Notes under the pieces: generated by a model
Told to the model about the DNA's origin: nothing
Seen by the model: only the letters and a program-made list of their open reading frames with translations
The model's database searches: none
Shown here: one piece after another, positions 36,671-45,125 of the stretch
Position numbering within the stretch: the stretch's first letter is position 1
Layout of the letters: every line of letters starts with the position of its first letter
Source of the DNA: Brevibacterium ihuae
Lineage (GTDB): Bacteria; Actinomycetota; Actinomycetes; Actinomycetales; Brevibacteriaceae
Assembly: GCF_900184225.1 (NCBI RefSeq)
Contig: NZ_FXWZ01000002.1
Coordinates: forward strand, 1-64,000
Direction of reading: 5' to 3'
Length of the DNA: 64,000 nt
Translations under genes and position numbers: made by a program

Positions 36671-37287
36671 TGGCCGAAATCCTCGAGATCCACCCCGACA
36701 ACCCGCAGCCCCGGCTCATCCGGAAGGTCGCCGAGGTCATCGCCTCGGGCGGGCTCGTCGCCTATCCCACCGACTCGTGCTACGCGATCGGGTGCGCGCT
36801 CGACAACAAGCAGGGGATCGAGCGGATCACCCGGATCCGCGATCTCGACTCCAAGCACCACTTCACCCTGATGTGCGACGACTTCGCGCAGCTCGGGCAG
36901 TTCGTCATCGTCGACAACTCCGCGTTCCGCACGATCAAGTCACTCACCCCCGGGCCGTACACCTTCATCATGAAGGCGACGAAGGAGGTGCCGCGGCGCA
37001 TGATGCATCCGAAGAAGCACTCGGTGGGTGCCCGGATCCCGCAGAACCGTACGGCGCTCGCGCTCGTCGACGAGGTCGGCGAGCCGATCCTGTCGTCCAC
37101 GCTCCTCCTGCCCGGAGCCGAGGATCCGCTCACCCATGCGGAGGACGTGCAGGACGAGATCGGCCGCGACGTCGACGTCATCATCGACTCCGGGGTCCCC
37201 GGGGTGACGCCGACGACCGTCATCGACTTCACCGAGGGGGCGCCGATCGTCCGTCGCGAGGGGGCCGGCCCCACCGACCGCTTCTAG
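36670..37287 (+). CDS. YciO-type Sua5/YrdC-domain protein
   Basis: 205 aa. It resembles E. coli YciO along its length: VAYPTDSCYAIGCALDNKQGIERI, HHFTLMCDDFAQL, PGPYTFIMKATKEVPRRMMHPKKHSVGARIP, and TTVIDFTEGAPIVRREGAG. The YrdC domain binds RNA and nucleotide; TsaC/Sua5 members make the threonylcarbamoyl-AMP for tRNA t6A, whereas the YciO branch has weak or undefined activity. The KATKEVPRRMMHPK segment places it with YciO. It is the last gene of the plus-strand run and is converging with the CoA ligase. Confidence 0.85.
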   Translation: MAEILEIHPDNPQPRLIRKVAEVIASGGLVAYPTDSCYAIGCALDNKQGIERITRIRDLDSKHHFTLMCDDFAQLGQFVIVDNSAFRTIKSLTPGPYTFIMKATKEVPRRMMHPKKHSVGARIPQNRTALALVDEVGEPILSSTLLLPGAEDPLTHAEDVQDEIGRDVDVIIDSGVPGVTPTTVIDFTEGAPIVRREGAGPTDRF

Positions 37288-37290
37288 AGT

Positions 37291-37407
37291 GCAATTTCCG
37301 AAGGTTCCTGGGAACGAATCCGCCGTTCTTCGCAATCTCACCCATCGGCACTGTCCGTGAGATTGCGATAATCTGCGGTTCTGTTCTCAGAAACCTTCGG
37401 AAATTGC
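37291..37407. terminator. Nested inverted repeat between convergent genes
   Basis: Outer arms of 25 bp (37291-37315 and 37383-37407; 23 matches; GCAATTTCCGAAGGTT on the left) enclose an inner perfect 11-bp stem (CGCAATCTCAC 37331-37341 / GTGAGATTGCG 37357-37367). It fills the whole gap between the YciO gene stop and the ligase stop. The arms share the AACCTTCGGAA core with sequence near 8952. A bidirectional terminator or mobile-repeat relic fits. Confidence 0.65.
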
Positions 37408-37411
37408 TGTT

Positions 37412-38956
37412 TCAGAGGGGGATGTCGCGTTTGCGGATCTTCCCGGTCGGGCCCTTGGGAAGGGCCTCGACGAAGCGGATGATACGCGGGATCTTGTAGG
37501 CCGCGAGCCGCTCGCGGCAGAATGCCTCGACCTCGTCCTCCGTCAGCGTCTGCCCGGGCATCGGGGTGATGACCGCGGTGACCGTCTGGCCGTAGTGCTC
37601 GTCCGGGGTGCCGACGACCGCCGCCTCGAGCACGTGCGGATGCTCGTAGAGCACCTCCTCGACCTCGCGCGGGTAGACGTTGTACCCGCCGTGGATGATG
37701 AGGTCCTTGATCCGGTCGACGATGAAGAGATAGCCGTCGGCATCGATCCGGCCGAGGTCGCCGGTGCGGAAGAACCCGTCCTCGTCGAACGCCCGGGCGG
37801 TCGCCTCCGGATTGTTCCAGTATCCCCGCATGACCATCGCACCGCGGATGCACACCTCGCCGACCTCGCCGACCTCGTCGACCTCGCACTCGGCGCCGTG
37901 CGGGCCGACGACCCGGACCTCGAGCTGCGGCACCGGGAGACCGACGGACCCCGGCACGATCCGGCCGTCCCAGGGGTTGAAGGTGCCGAACGCGGTCGTC
38001 TCGGTGAGACCGTATCCCTCGGCGATCTGGGCGCCGAACCGGGACTCGAACCTCCGCATGAGCTCGACGGCGATCGAGGCGCCGCCGGAGAGCGCGAGAC
38101 GCAGCGTGTCCGGAGTGCGATCGGACTCGACCTGGAGGATCGCGTTCCACATCGTCGGCACGCCCGCGACGACGGTGAGCCGGTCGTCGATGATCGTGTC
38201 GAAGAGCTCGCGGGCGTCGAAGCGGGGGAGCAGCGTGAGCGGCACCCCGGCGCTGAGCGCGACCGCGGCCACCGAGGCGAGGCCGAACACGTGGAACAGC
38301 GGCAGCGCGGTCCCCGAACGGTCGTCGGGCCCCATCGCGGAGATCTGCCGCCCGACCTCGGCGACGGCGAGCAGATTGCCGACCGTGAGCATCGCACCCT
38401 TGGGCCGGCCGGTCGTGCCCGAGGTGTAGAGCAGCGCGGCGAGGTCGTCGCCGCGCCGGCGCACCGGCCGGGGCACGGCGGCCGGGGCGGGATCACCGTT
38501 GATGAGGGAGATGTCCTCGAACCGGATGTCGGCGTCTTCCGCAACCGCTCGGCCCGCATCCGCGCAGGCCGGGTGCGCGAGCACGAGCCGCGCGCCCGAA
38601 TCGGCGAGGAGGTAGGAGATCTCCCGTTCCGTGGAGAGCGGGTTCACCGCGACGACGGCGATGCCGAGTGTCTGGGCCCCGAAGAACTCGGCGAGGAACT
38701 CCGGGCAGGTCGGCGCGATGAGGACGATGCGGTCGCCCGCCCGGAGGCCGGCCGCGGCGAAGCGGTCGGCGGCCCGGGCGATCGCGGTGGCGAGGCCGGC
38801 CCGGGTGAGCTCGACGCGATCCTCGCCGCGCGGGCCGCGCACGGCGATCGCGGTCGGGTCCGCCGCGGCATGGGCGAGGAGGGCGTCGACGGGGTTGCTG
38901 CCCGCGGTGCTGTCGTCGGGCGTGCCCGCCGACTGCGCGGAGGCCGGGGTGGTCAT
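37412..38956 (-). CDS. Fatty-acid--CoA ligase (AMP-forming, ANL superfamily)
   Basis: 514 aa. Activates a carboxylic acid to its acyl-CoA via acyl-AMP. Motifs: the P-loop LLYTSGTTGRPKGAML, YGLTETTAFG, TGDLGRIDADGYLFIVDRIKDLIIHGGYNVYPREVE, and the catalytic Lys in PTGKIRKRDIPL. Length fits the FadD/4-coumarate-CoA ligase group. The start overlaps the TetR stop (ATGA) and has AGGAG upstream, so the pair is one operon on the minus strand. Acyl specificity is unknown; context suggests the same substrate class as the divergent catabolic run. Confidence 0.9.
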   Translation of the reverse strand: MTTPASAQSAGTPDDSTAGSNPVDALLAHAAADPTAIAVRGPRGEDRVELTRAGLATAIARAADRFAAAGLRAGDRIVLIAPTCPEFLAEFFGAQTLGIAVVAVNPLSTEREISYLLADSGARLVLAHPACADAGRAVAEDADIRFEDISLINGDPAPAAVPRPVRRRGDDLAALLYTSGTTGRPKGAMLTVGNLLAVAEVGRQISAMGPDDRSGTALPLFHVFGLASVAAVALSAGVPLTLLPRFDARELFDTIIDDRLTVVAGVPTMWNAILQVESDRTPDTLRLALSGGASIAVELMRRFESRFGAQIAEGYGLTETTAFGTFNPWDGRIVPGSVGLPVPQLEVRVVGPHGAECEVDEVGEVGEVCIRGAMVMRGYWNNPEATARAFDEDGFFRTGDLGRIDADGYLFIVDRIKDLIIHGGYNVYPREVEEVLYEHPHVLEAAVVGTPDEHYGQTVTAVITPMPGQTLTEDEVEAFCRERLAAYKIPRIIRFVEALPKGPTGKIRKRDIPL

Positions 38957-39732
38957 GAGACTCCTGAGGGGACGGAAGCGGGCGGATGGGTGCCGAGCGG
39001 GGACGGCTGGGGGACGGGAATGGTCTCGAGCCCGGGTGCGTCCGATGTCTCGCCGTCGCCGCCGCCGTCGCCGGATCCGGATCCGACTCCCTCGCGGCCT
39101 GCGGCCGAGCGCGCCCCCGCTCCGGTCCCCGGATCGAGGCCGAGCGCGTTGATCCACAGCGTGGTGAGCGTGTCGACGAGCTCGTCGATCCCCTCCGCGG
39201 TGTGGAACCGCTCGTCGTCCCGGTCGTCGACGAAGATGTGGAAGCACATCCGGCTCACCATCGAGGACAGCGCCTGGGACACGAGGTGCGGATCGAGCTT
39301 CGGATCCACGGCCCCCTTGCGCTGGAGCTCGGCGATGCGGCGCGTGTTGCGGTCGACGAAGGCCCGGGCCCGCCGCATGCGGACCGCCTTGATCCCCGGG
39401 TCGACGTGGGACACCTGATCCATGAGCGCCATGAGGTCGGCGTTCTCCCGGTAGGCCTCGACGTACTCGCGGTTGGCCCGCCGGATCCGGGAGACCCGGT
39501 CGAGGTCGGCGTCCCCGGAGTGGTCGGGGGAGAGCACCGGGGTGTAGGCGCTCTCGATGACCGCGGCGAGGATGTCCTCCCGATTGCGGAAGTACGTGTA
39601 CAGGGTGCCCGTCGAGCACCCTGCGCGATCGGTGATGTCGGAGAGCTTGGTGTCGAAGTACCCGAGCTCGGCGAAGACGGCGCGAGCGGCCGCGACGAGG
39701 CCGGCTCGGGTGCGCTCGGCTTTGGCGCCCAT
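38953..39732 (-). CDS. TetR family regulator of the acyl-CoA locus
   Basis: 259 aa. The N-terminal helix-turn-helix (ARAVFAELGYFDTKLSDITDRAGCSTGTLYTYF) is typical. The ligand domain is followed by a 60-residue Gly/Ser/Pro-rich tail. It lies divergent to the SDR/FadE genes, with a palindromic operator between them, and is cotranscribed with the CoA ligase. KstR/FadR-like repressors of this family respond to acyl-CoA; this is the expected but unproven ligand class. The low-complexity tail is unusual. Confidence 0.9.
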   Translation of the reverse strand: MGAKAERTRAGLVAAARAVFAELGYFDTKLSDITDRAGCSTGTLYTYFRNREDILAAVIESAYTPVLSPDHSGDADLDRVSRIRRANREYVEAYRENADLMALMDQVSHVDPGIKAVRMRRARAFVDRNTRRIAELQRKGAVDPKLDPHLVSQALSSMVSRMCFHIFVDDRDDERFHTAEGIDELVDTLTTLWINALGLDPGTGAGARSAAGREGVGSGSGDGGGDGETSDAPGLETIPVPQPSPLGTHPPASVPSGVS

Positions 39733-39784
39733 GCGGTCCTCCCATGGATCGATGAATGTGTGATGAACGATTGTTTGGTCGGGG

Positions 39785-39813
39785 TTGAAATTGAGGCCTG
39801 CCTCAACTATAGA
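39785..39813 (+). promoter_or_regulatory. Promoter with palindromic operator filling the spacer
   Basis: -35 TTGAAA (39785-39790) and -10 TATAGA (39808-39813) are 17 bp apart. The spacer is occupied by the palindrome TTGAGGCCTGCCTCAA (39791-39806, 7-bp arms). A second half-like GTGAGGCCGGTCAC follows at about 39820. A repressor bound there would block RNA polymerase. The divergent TetR protein is the obvious candidate. Confidence 0.7.
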
Positions 39814-39868
39814 TAGAGGGTGAGGCCGGTCACAAGGATGTCGCCGTGATCATTCGAAGGGGAAGCAC

Positions 39869-40672
39869 ATGGACGTGAACTCGAAGACCGCCGTCGTCAC
39901 CGGCGGTGCCAGCGGGATCGGGCGCGCGCTCGCCACCGAGCTCGTGCGACGCGGCGCCCGCGTCCTCATCGCCGACATCGCTCCCACCGTCCACGAGGTG
40001 GCCCGGGAGATCGGCGCCGCCGCCTGGGAGGGCGACGTCGCAGCGAGCACCGGGGTCGCCGAGCTCATCGCGGCGGCCGAGGCCGCGCACGGTCCCATCG
40101 ATCTCTACTTCGCCAACGCCGGGATCGTCGGTCCCACCGGGATCGGCGAGGACGAGGACGAGTGGGACCGGGTGTTCGACATCAACGTCCGCGCCCACAT
40201 CCGCGCCGCCAAGGCGCTCGTCCCCGGCTGGCGGGAGCGCGGTGAGGGCTACTTCGTGTCGACCGCCTCGGCGGCGGGCCTGCTCACCCAGATCGGCCAG
40301 GCCGGCTACTCGACGACGAAGCACGCAGCGGTCGGGTTCGCCGAGTGGCTCAACATCACCTACGGCGACGACGGCATCCGCGTGTCCTGCCTGTGCCCGA
40401 TGGGCGTCAACACGCCGTTGCTCACTGGCGGGGAGCGCGCCGACCACGAGGCCGACCGCACCGCCAACAAGGCGGTGACCTCCGCCGGTTCGGTCCTCGA
40501 GCCCGCCGAGGTCGCCGAGGTCGTCCTCGCCGCCGTCGAGACCGAGACCTTCCTCATCCTGCCCCATCCCGAGGTGCTCGACATGTACCGCATGAAGGGC
40601 TCCGACTACGACCGCTGGCTGCGCGGGATGCGCCGCTACCGGCGCACGCTCGCCGGCGGGGCGGCGAGCTGA
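39869..40672 (+). CDS. Short-chain dehydrogenase/reductase
   Basis: 267 aa classical [15 protein letters not shown] is the NAD(P)-binding loop, the Asn of FANAG is present, and the catalytic Ser and Tyr-x3-Lys are in STASAAGLL and YSTTKHAA. Asp in VLIADI favours NAD over NADP. The C-terminal part resembles long-chain SDRs of fatty-acid or sterol degradation. Substrate unknown. The start has GAAGGGGAAG upstream. It is the first gene of the TetR-controlled run and may oxidise an alcohol or 3-hydroxyacyl-CoA. Confidence 0.87.
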   Translation: MDVNSKTAVVTGGASGIGRALATELVRRGARVLIADIAPTVHEVAREIGAAAWEGDVAASTGVAELIAAAEAAHGPIDLYFANAGIVGPTGIGEDEDEWDRVFDINVRAHIRAAKALVPGWRERGEGYFVSTASAAGLLTQIGQAGYSTTKHAAVGFAEWLNITYGDDGIRVSCLCPMGVNTPLLTGGERADHEADRTANKAVTSAGSVLEPAEVAEVVLAAVETETFLILPHPEVLDMYRMKGSDYDRWLRGMRRYRRTLAGGAAS

Positions 40673-40746
40673 CCCACCGGGCAGGTGCCCGTCCGACAAT
40701 CCGCACAGTCCATCACGCACCCGAAACCCCCACTGCAGGAGTGAAG

Positions 40747-41952
40747 ATGTTCGAAGAAACCGCACGCGCCAAGAAGTACCGCGAGGACCTGCTCGCCTTC
40801 ATGGACGAGCACGTCTACCCGGCCGAATCCGTCTACGAGGAGCAGATGGCGGCCGCCGACAGCCCGCACACCCAGCCGCAGATCCTCGAGGACCTCAAGG
40901 TCGAGGCCCGCAAGCGCGGTCTGTGGAACCTGTTCCACCCGCACGAGGAGTGGGGCCCCGGCCTGACGAACCTCGAGTACGCCCCGCTCGCCGAGATCAT
41001 GGGCCGCTCGATCCACCTCGCCCCGGAGGCGACGAACTGCAACGCCCCGGACACCGGCAACATGGAGGTGTTCACGCTCTTCGGCACCGAGGAGCACAAG
41101 GAGAAGTACCTGCGTCCGCTGCTCGACGGGAAGATCGCCTCCGGCTTCGCGATGACCGAGCCCGCCGTCGCGAGCGCGGACGCCACGAACATCGAGATGA
41201 CGATGGAGAAGGACGGCGACGAGTACGTCCTCAACGGCCGCAAGTGGTTCACCTCGAACGGCTGCCACCCGTTCATCAAGGTCCTCATCGTCATGGGCAA
41301 GACCGACCCGAACGCGGAGACCCACCGCCAGCAGTCGATGATGGTCGTGCCGATCGACGCCCCCGGCGTCACCGTCAAGCGCAACCTCACCGTGTTCGGC
41401 TACGACGACCGCGAGGGCCACGCCGAGGTGCTCTTCGAGAACGTCCGCGTGCCGTCCAAGGACGTCCTCAAGGGCGAGGGCGAGGGCTTCGCGATCAGCC
41501 AGGCCCGCCTGGGCCCGGGGCGCATCCACCACTGCATGCGCGCGATCGGCATGGCCGAGCGGGCGCTCGAGTTCATGTGCCGCCGCGCGGAGTCCCGCGT
41601 GCTGTTCGGCACCAAGCTGTCGGAGAAGGCGAACATCCAGGACTGGATCGCGGAGTCCCGCGTCGAGATCGACCAGGCACGGCTGCTCACCCTCCACGCC
41701 GCGGACATGATGGACAAGGTCGGCAACAAGGAGGCGCGCACCCTGATCTCCGAGATCAAGGTCGCCGCTCCCAAGGCCGCCCTCAACGTCATCGACCGGG
41801 CGATCCAGGTGCACGGCGGCGGCGGCGTCACCGGCGACTTCCCGCTCGCGGAGATGTACGCCCACGCCCGCACCCTGCGGATCGTCGACGGACCCGACGA
41901 GGTCCACAAGATGACGATCGCCCGCAAGGAGCTCAAGAAGTACCGCTCCTGA
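40747..41952 (+). CDS. Acyl-CoA dehydrogenase, FadE2/ACAD11-like
   Basis: 401-aa FAD enzyme. The flavin-binding segment [18 protein letters not shown] and the [34 protein letters not shown] ending are characteristic of the ACAD10/11-like branch, in which Asp-Gly-Pro-Asp-Glu replaces the YEGT catalytic loop. It oxidises an acyl-CoA to the 2-enoyl-CoA. The start ATG has GGAG seven nt before. A small stem (GGGCA/TGCCC) lies in the 74-bp gap upstream. Confidence 0.9.
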   Translation: MFEETARAKKYREDLLAFMDEHVYPAESVYEEQMAAADSPHTQPQILEDLKVEARKRGLWNLFHPHEEWGPGLTNLEYAPLAEIMGRSIHLAPEATNCNAPDTGNMEVFTLFGTEEHKEKYLRPLLDGKIASGFAMTEPAVASADATNIEMTMEKDGDEYVLNGRKWFTSNGCHPFIKVLIVMGKTDPNAETHRQQSMMVVPIDAPGVTVKRNLTVFGYDDREGHAEVLFENVRVPSKDVLKGEGEGFAISQARLGPGRIHHCMRAIGMAERALEFMCRRAESRVLFGTKLSEKANIQDWIAESRVEIDQARLLTLHAADMMDKVGNKEARTLISEIKVAAPKAALNVIDRAIQVHGGGGVTGDFPLAEMYAHARTLRIVDGPDEVHKMTIARKELKKYRS

Positions 41953-41998
41953 GCCCGACCCGCAGAATTCCCCCCCACCATCTGAAGGAGACACCCCC

Positions 41999-42751
41999 AT
42001 GACCCAGCGCACTGCGATCGTCACCGGCGGAGCCCGCGGCATCGGCGCGGCCATCTGCGAGCGGTTCGCGGCCGACGGGATGAAGGTCGCCGTCGTCGAC
42101 CTCAGCGAGTCCGACGCCCAGCAGGTCGTCGACCGCATCACCGCCGCCGGCGGCGAAGCGCTCGCCGTCGGCGCCGACATCACCGACGAGGCCGCGGTCG
42201 AGCAGGCCGTGAGCACCATCGCCACGACGCTCGGACCGCCCACCGTGCTCGTCAACAACGCCGGCATCATCAAGGACAACATGCTGTTCAAGATGAGTCC
42301 GCAGGAGTTCCAGGCCGTCCTCGCCGTCCACCTCACCGGCAACTTCCTCATCACCAAGGCCTGCCAGAAGCACATGGTCGAGGAGAAGTTCGGCCGCATC
42401 ATCTCGATGTCGTCGACCTCGGCACTCGGCAACCGCGGCCAGGCGAACTACTCCGCGGCCAAGGCCGGCATCCAGGGCCTGACGAAGACCTACGCGATCG
42501 AGCTCGGCAAGTTCGGCGTCACCGCCAATGCGATCGCGCCGGGCTTCATCGAGACCGATATGACGAAGGCCACCGCCGAGCGCGTCGGCATCTCCTTCGA
42601 GGACTTCACCGCCGGCGCGGCCAAGCAGATCCCGGTCGCCCGCACCGGCAAGCCCGAGGACATCGCCCACACCGCCTCGTTCCTCGCCAGCGAGGGCGCC
42701 GGCTTCGTGTCCGGTCAGGTCATCTACGTCGCCGGAGGACCGAAGAATTGA
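41999..42751 (+). CDS. SDR family 3-oxoacyl reductase (FabG-like)
   Basis: 250 aa. TGGARGIGAAI cofactor loop, LVNNAGII, catalytic SMSSTSALGNRGQANYSAAKAG with Ser, Tyr and Lys, and the C-terminal QVIYVAGGPKN ending. The closest family is FabG/3-hydroxyacyl-CoA dehydrogenase type. In a catabolic run it may work as the 3-hydroxyacyl-CoA dehydrogenase, since no FadB is present here. AGGAGA precedes the start. The stop overlaps the TTG start of the next gene. Confidence 0.9.
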   Translation: MTQRTAIVTGGARGIGAAICERFAADGMKVAVVDLSESDAQQVVDRITAAGGEALAVGADITDEAAVEQAVSTIATTLGPPTVLVNNAGIIKDNMLFKMSPQEFQAVLAVHLTGNFLITKACQKHMVEEKFGRIISMSSTSALGNRGQANYSAAKAGIQGLTKTYAIELGKFGVTANAIAPGFIETDMTKATAERVGISFEDFTAGAAKQIPVARTGKPEDIAHTASFLASEGAGFVSGQVIYVAGGPKN

Positions 42752-43938
42752 GCACCGAGACCCTCGCTGCCCAGCAGCAGCGCATCGATGTGGCGGTCGC
42801 GGCGGCGCGGTCCGCCACGACCGAGGGCATGAGCGCCGGCGAGCGCTACGGCGTCCTCTACGATCACGGCCTGGCCTGGGTGAACTTCCCGGCCGGCGCC
42901 GGCGGCCTCGGGGTGTCGACGAGCCTGCGCGAGTACGCCGCGCAGCGGGTCGCCGCCGCCGGGCTCGACTCTCCCGCCCGGGGCAGCAACACCATCGGCT
43001 TCGGGATGGCCGCCCCGACGATCGTCGCCTACGGCACGGAGGAGCAGAAGTCCGTCCTGCGCGACATCTACACCCTGAAGACGATCTTCTGCCAGCTCTT
43101 CAGCGAGCCCGGCGCCGGCTCCGACCTCGCCGCCGTCGCGACCCGCGCGGTCGCCGACGGCGACGTCTACCGGGTGAGCGGCCAGAAGGTGTGGACCTCG
43201 GGCGCGCAGAACGCCGACATGGCGATCCTCGTCGCCCGCACCGACACCTCGGTGCCCAAGCACCAGGGCCTGAGCTACTTCCTCCTCGACATGCACGCCC
43301 CCGGCGTCGAGGTCCGCGGCCTGCGCCAGATCACCGGCGAGGCGGAGTTCAACGAGGTCTTCCTCACCGACGTCGAGGTGCCCGCGGCGAACATGCTCGG
43401 CGAGCCCGGGCAGGGGTGGAAGGTCGCGAACACCACGCTCAACAACGAGCGCGTGGCGATCGGCGGCGGCTCGCCGCGCGAGGGCGGGATGATCGGCGTC
43501 GTCGCCCAGGCGTGGCGCGAGCACCCCGAGTACCGCGACCCGCTGCTCCAGGACCGCCTCCTCGACCTCTGGGTCGAGGTCGAGGTCGCCCGCATGATGG
43601 GGGAGCGGCTGAGCCAGAAGCTCGCCGCCGGCCAGCCCGGCCCCGAGGGCTCCGGCGCGAAGCTCTCCTTCGCGCGGAACAACCAGGAGCTCTCGAGCCT
43701 CGACATCACCATGCGCGGCGTCGACGGCCTGCGCTACGACACCTATGAGATGCGCCGTCCGAGCGAGTACTCGATGACCGGCAGGATCCCGGGCTACCGG
43801 TACCTGCGGGCCAAGGGCAACTCGATCGAGGGCGGCACGAGCGAGATCATCCGCAACATCATCTCCGAACGAGTCCTCGGTCTGCCCGGTGAGCACCGGG
43901 TCGACAAGGACGTGGCCTTCAAGGACCTGCCGAAATGA
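42748..43938 (+). CDS. Acyl-CoA dehydrogenase, catalytic subunit type of a pair
   Basis: 396 aa. The flavin-site LFSEPGAGSDLAAVATRA is present. The C-terminal loop KGNSIEGGTSEIIRNIISERVLGLP carries the Glu that lines up with the catalytic base of medium-chain dehydrogenase. The start is TTG 42748, overlapping the SDR stop as TTGA with GGAGGA nine nt upstream. It overlaps the following dehydrogenase by 4 nt. Such adjacent pairs form heteromers in actinobacterial sterol and fatty-acid catabolism (FadE28/29 type). Confidence 0.9.
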   Translation: MSTETLAAQQQRIDVAVAAARSATTEGMSAGERYGVLYDHGLAWVNFPAGAGGLGVSTSLREYAAQRVAAAGLDSPARGSNTIGFGMAAPTIVAYGTEEQKSVLRDIYTLKTIFCQLFSEPGAGSDLAAVATRAVADGDVYRVSGQKVWTSGAQNADMAILVARTDTSVPKHQGLSYFLLDMHAPGVEVRGLRQITGEAEFNEVFLTDVEVPAANMLGEPGQGWKVANTTLNNERVAIGGGSPREGGMIGVVAQAWREHPEYRDPLLQDRLLDLWVEVEVARMMGERLSQKLAAGQPGPEGSGAKLSFARNNQELSSLDITMRGVDGLRYDTYEMRRPSEYSMTGRIPGYRYLRAKGNSIEGGTSEIIRNIISERVLGLPGEHRVDKDVAFKDLPK

Positions 43939-45056
43939 CCGACATCGATCTGCTGCCCAGCGACGTCGAAGAGGACCTGCGCGCCAGCGTCCGCAAGCTC
44001 TTCGCCGACCGCAGCGACGCCGACACCGTCGCGAAGCTCTACGACGATCCGGCGACCGACACCTCCGCCCTCGACCGTGCCTGGGCTGGCGAGCTCGGCC
44101 TCGCCGCGCTCCTCGTGCCCGAGGACCTCGGCGGTGCCGGGGCGGGCGTGGCCGAGGCCGCCGTCGTGGCCGAGGAGATCGGCCGCGCGGTCGCCCCCGT
44201 GCGCTTCCTCAGCTCCGGCGTGCTCGCCACCGCGCTCGCCGTCGGCCTCCGCGACGCGGAGCTCGCCTCCCGGCTGGCCGCGGGCGAGGCCTTCGCGACC
44301 GTCGCGTTCCCGGCGACCGCGGCGGAGATCCGCGCGGATCTCACCGTGGACGGCGACGGGGACTCCGCGACCGTGTCCGGCACCGTGGCCGGCGTGATGG
44401 ACGGCGCCGGGGCCGACGAGTACCTCGTCGTCGCCGGCACCGGCGCGGACACCGTCGTCGCCCGGGTCGCGGCCGCGCACGTGCAGGCCGCCGGGTTCCT
44501 CGGCTTCGACCAGACCCGCCGGCTCGCCGACCTCACCTTCGACTCCGCACCGGCGACGGTGCTCGGGCGCGGGGAGCAGGCGGCGCAGGCCGTGCGTACC
44601 GCGGAGATCCTCGGCCGCACGATCCTCGCCGCCGAGCAGTACGGGGTGGCGCAGCGGGCGTTCGACCTCACCCTCGAGTACATCAAGGGCCGCCGCCAGT
44701 TCGGCCGCACCATCGGCTCCTACCAGGCGGTCAAGCACCGCATGGCCGACCTCTGGCTCGAGGTGTCCCAGACCGGGGCGGCCGCGATCTACGCCGCCCG
44801 CGTCGCCGCCGCCTGGCAGGCCGGGGAGGAGACCGAGGAGGAGGCGAACCTGTGCTCGCTCGTCGCCGGCTCGTACGCCTCGACCACCGCGGTCCACGCC
44901 GCGGAGGAGGCCGTGCAGCTCCACGGCGGCAACGGCATGACCTGGGAGTACCCGCTGCACCTCTACCTCAAGCGCGCCAAGGCCGACGAGCTCATCCTCG
45001 GCCACGCCGCCGCCCAGCGGCGGGCGCTCGCCCCGCTCATCGATCTGACAGCATGA
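43935..45056 (+). CDS. Acyl-CoA dehydrogenase, partner subunit lacking the catalytic Glu loop
   Basis: 373 aa. The fold is shown by LGLAALLVPEDLGGAGAGVAEAAVVAEEIGRAVAPV, RQFGRTIGSYQAVKHRMAD and VQLHGGNGMTWEYPLHLYLKRAK. At the place of the usual YEGT/IEGGT loop it reads RAKADELILG, so the catalytic Glu is absent. The central domain is also shortened. It should need the preceding subunit for activity. ATG 43935 overlaps the partner's stop, ensuring stoichiometric translation. Confidence 0.87.
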   Translation: MTDIDLLPSDVEEDLRASVRKLFADRSDADTVAKLYDDPATDTSALDRAWAGELGLAALLVPEDLGGAGAGVAEAAVVAEEIGRAVAPVRFLSSGVLATALAVGLRDAELASRLAAGEAFATVAFPATAAEIRADLTVDGDGDSATVSGTVAGVMDGAGADEYLVVAGTGADTVVARVAAAHVQAAGFLGFDQTRRLADLTFDSAPATVLGRGEQAAQAVRTAEILGRTILAAEQYGVAQRAFDLTLEYIKGRRQFGRTIGSYQAVKHRMADLWLEVSQTGAAAIYAARVAAAWQAGEETEEEANLCSLVAGSYASTTAVHAAEEAVQLHGGNGMTWEYPLHLYLKRAKADELILGHAAAQRRALAPLIDLTA

Positions 45057-45125
45057 CCACAGGCGGCTCCGGCCGCCGCCGGCCGGCGGGACGCTCCGCC
45101 GGTCCGACCAACGAGAGGACCTCTC

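Noticed and set aside
38953-38956. Frame fusion of TetR and CoA ligase on the minus strand
   Set aside because: A single open frame spans the ligase and the antisense of part of TetR, but the ligase has its own AGGAG and ATG at 38956 and the TetR is intact in another frame.
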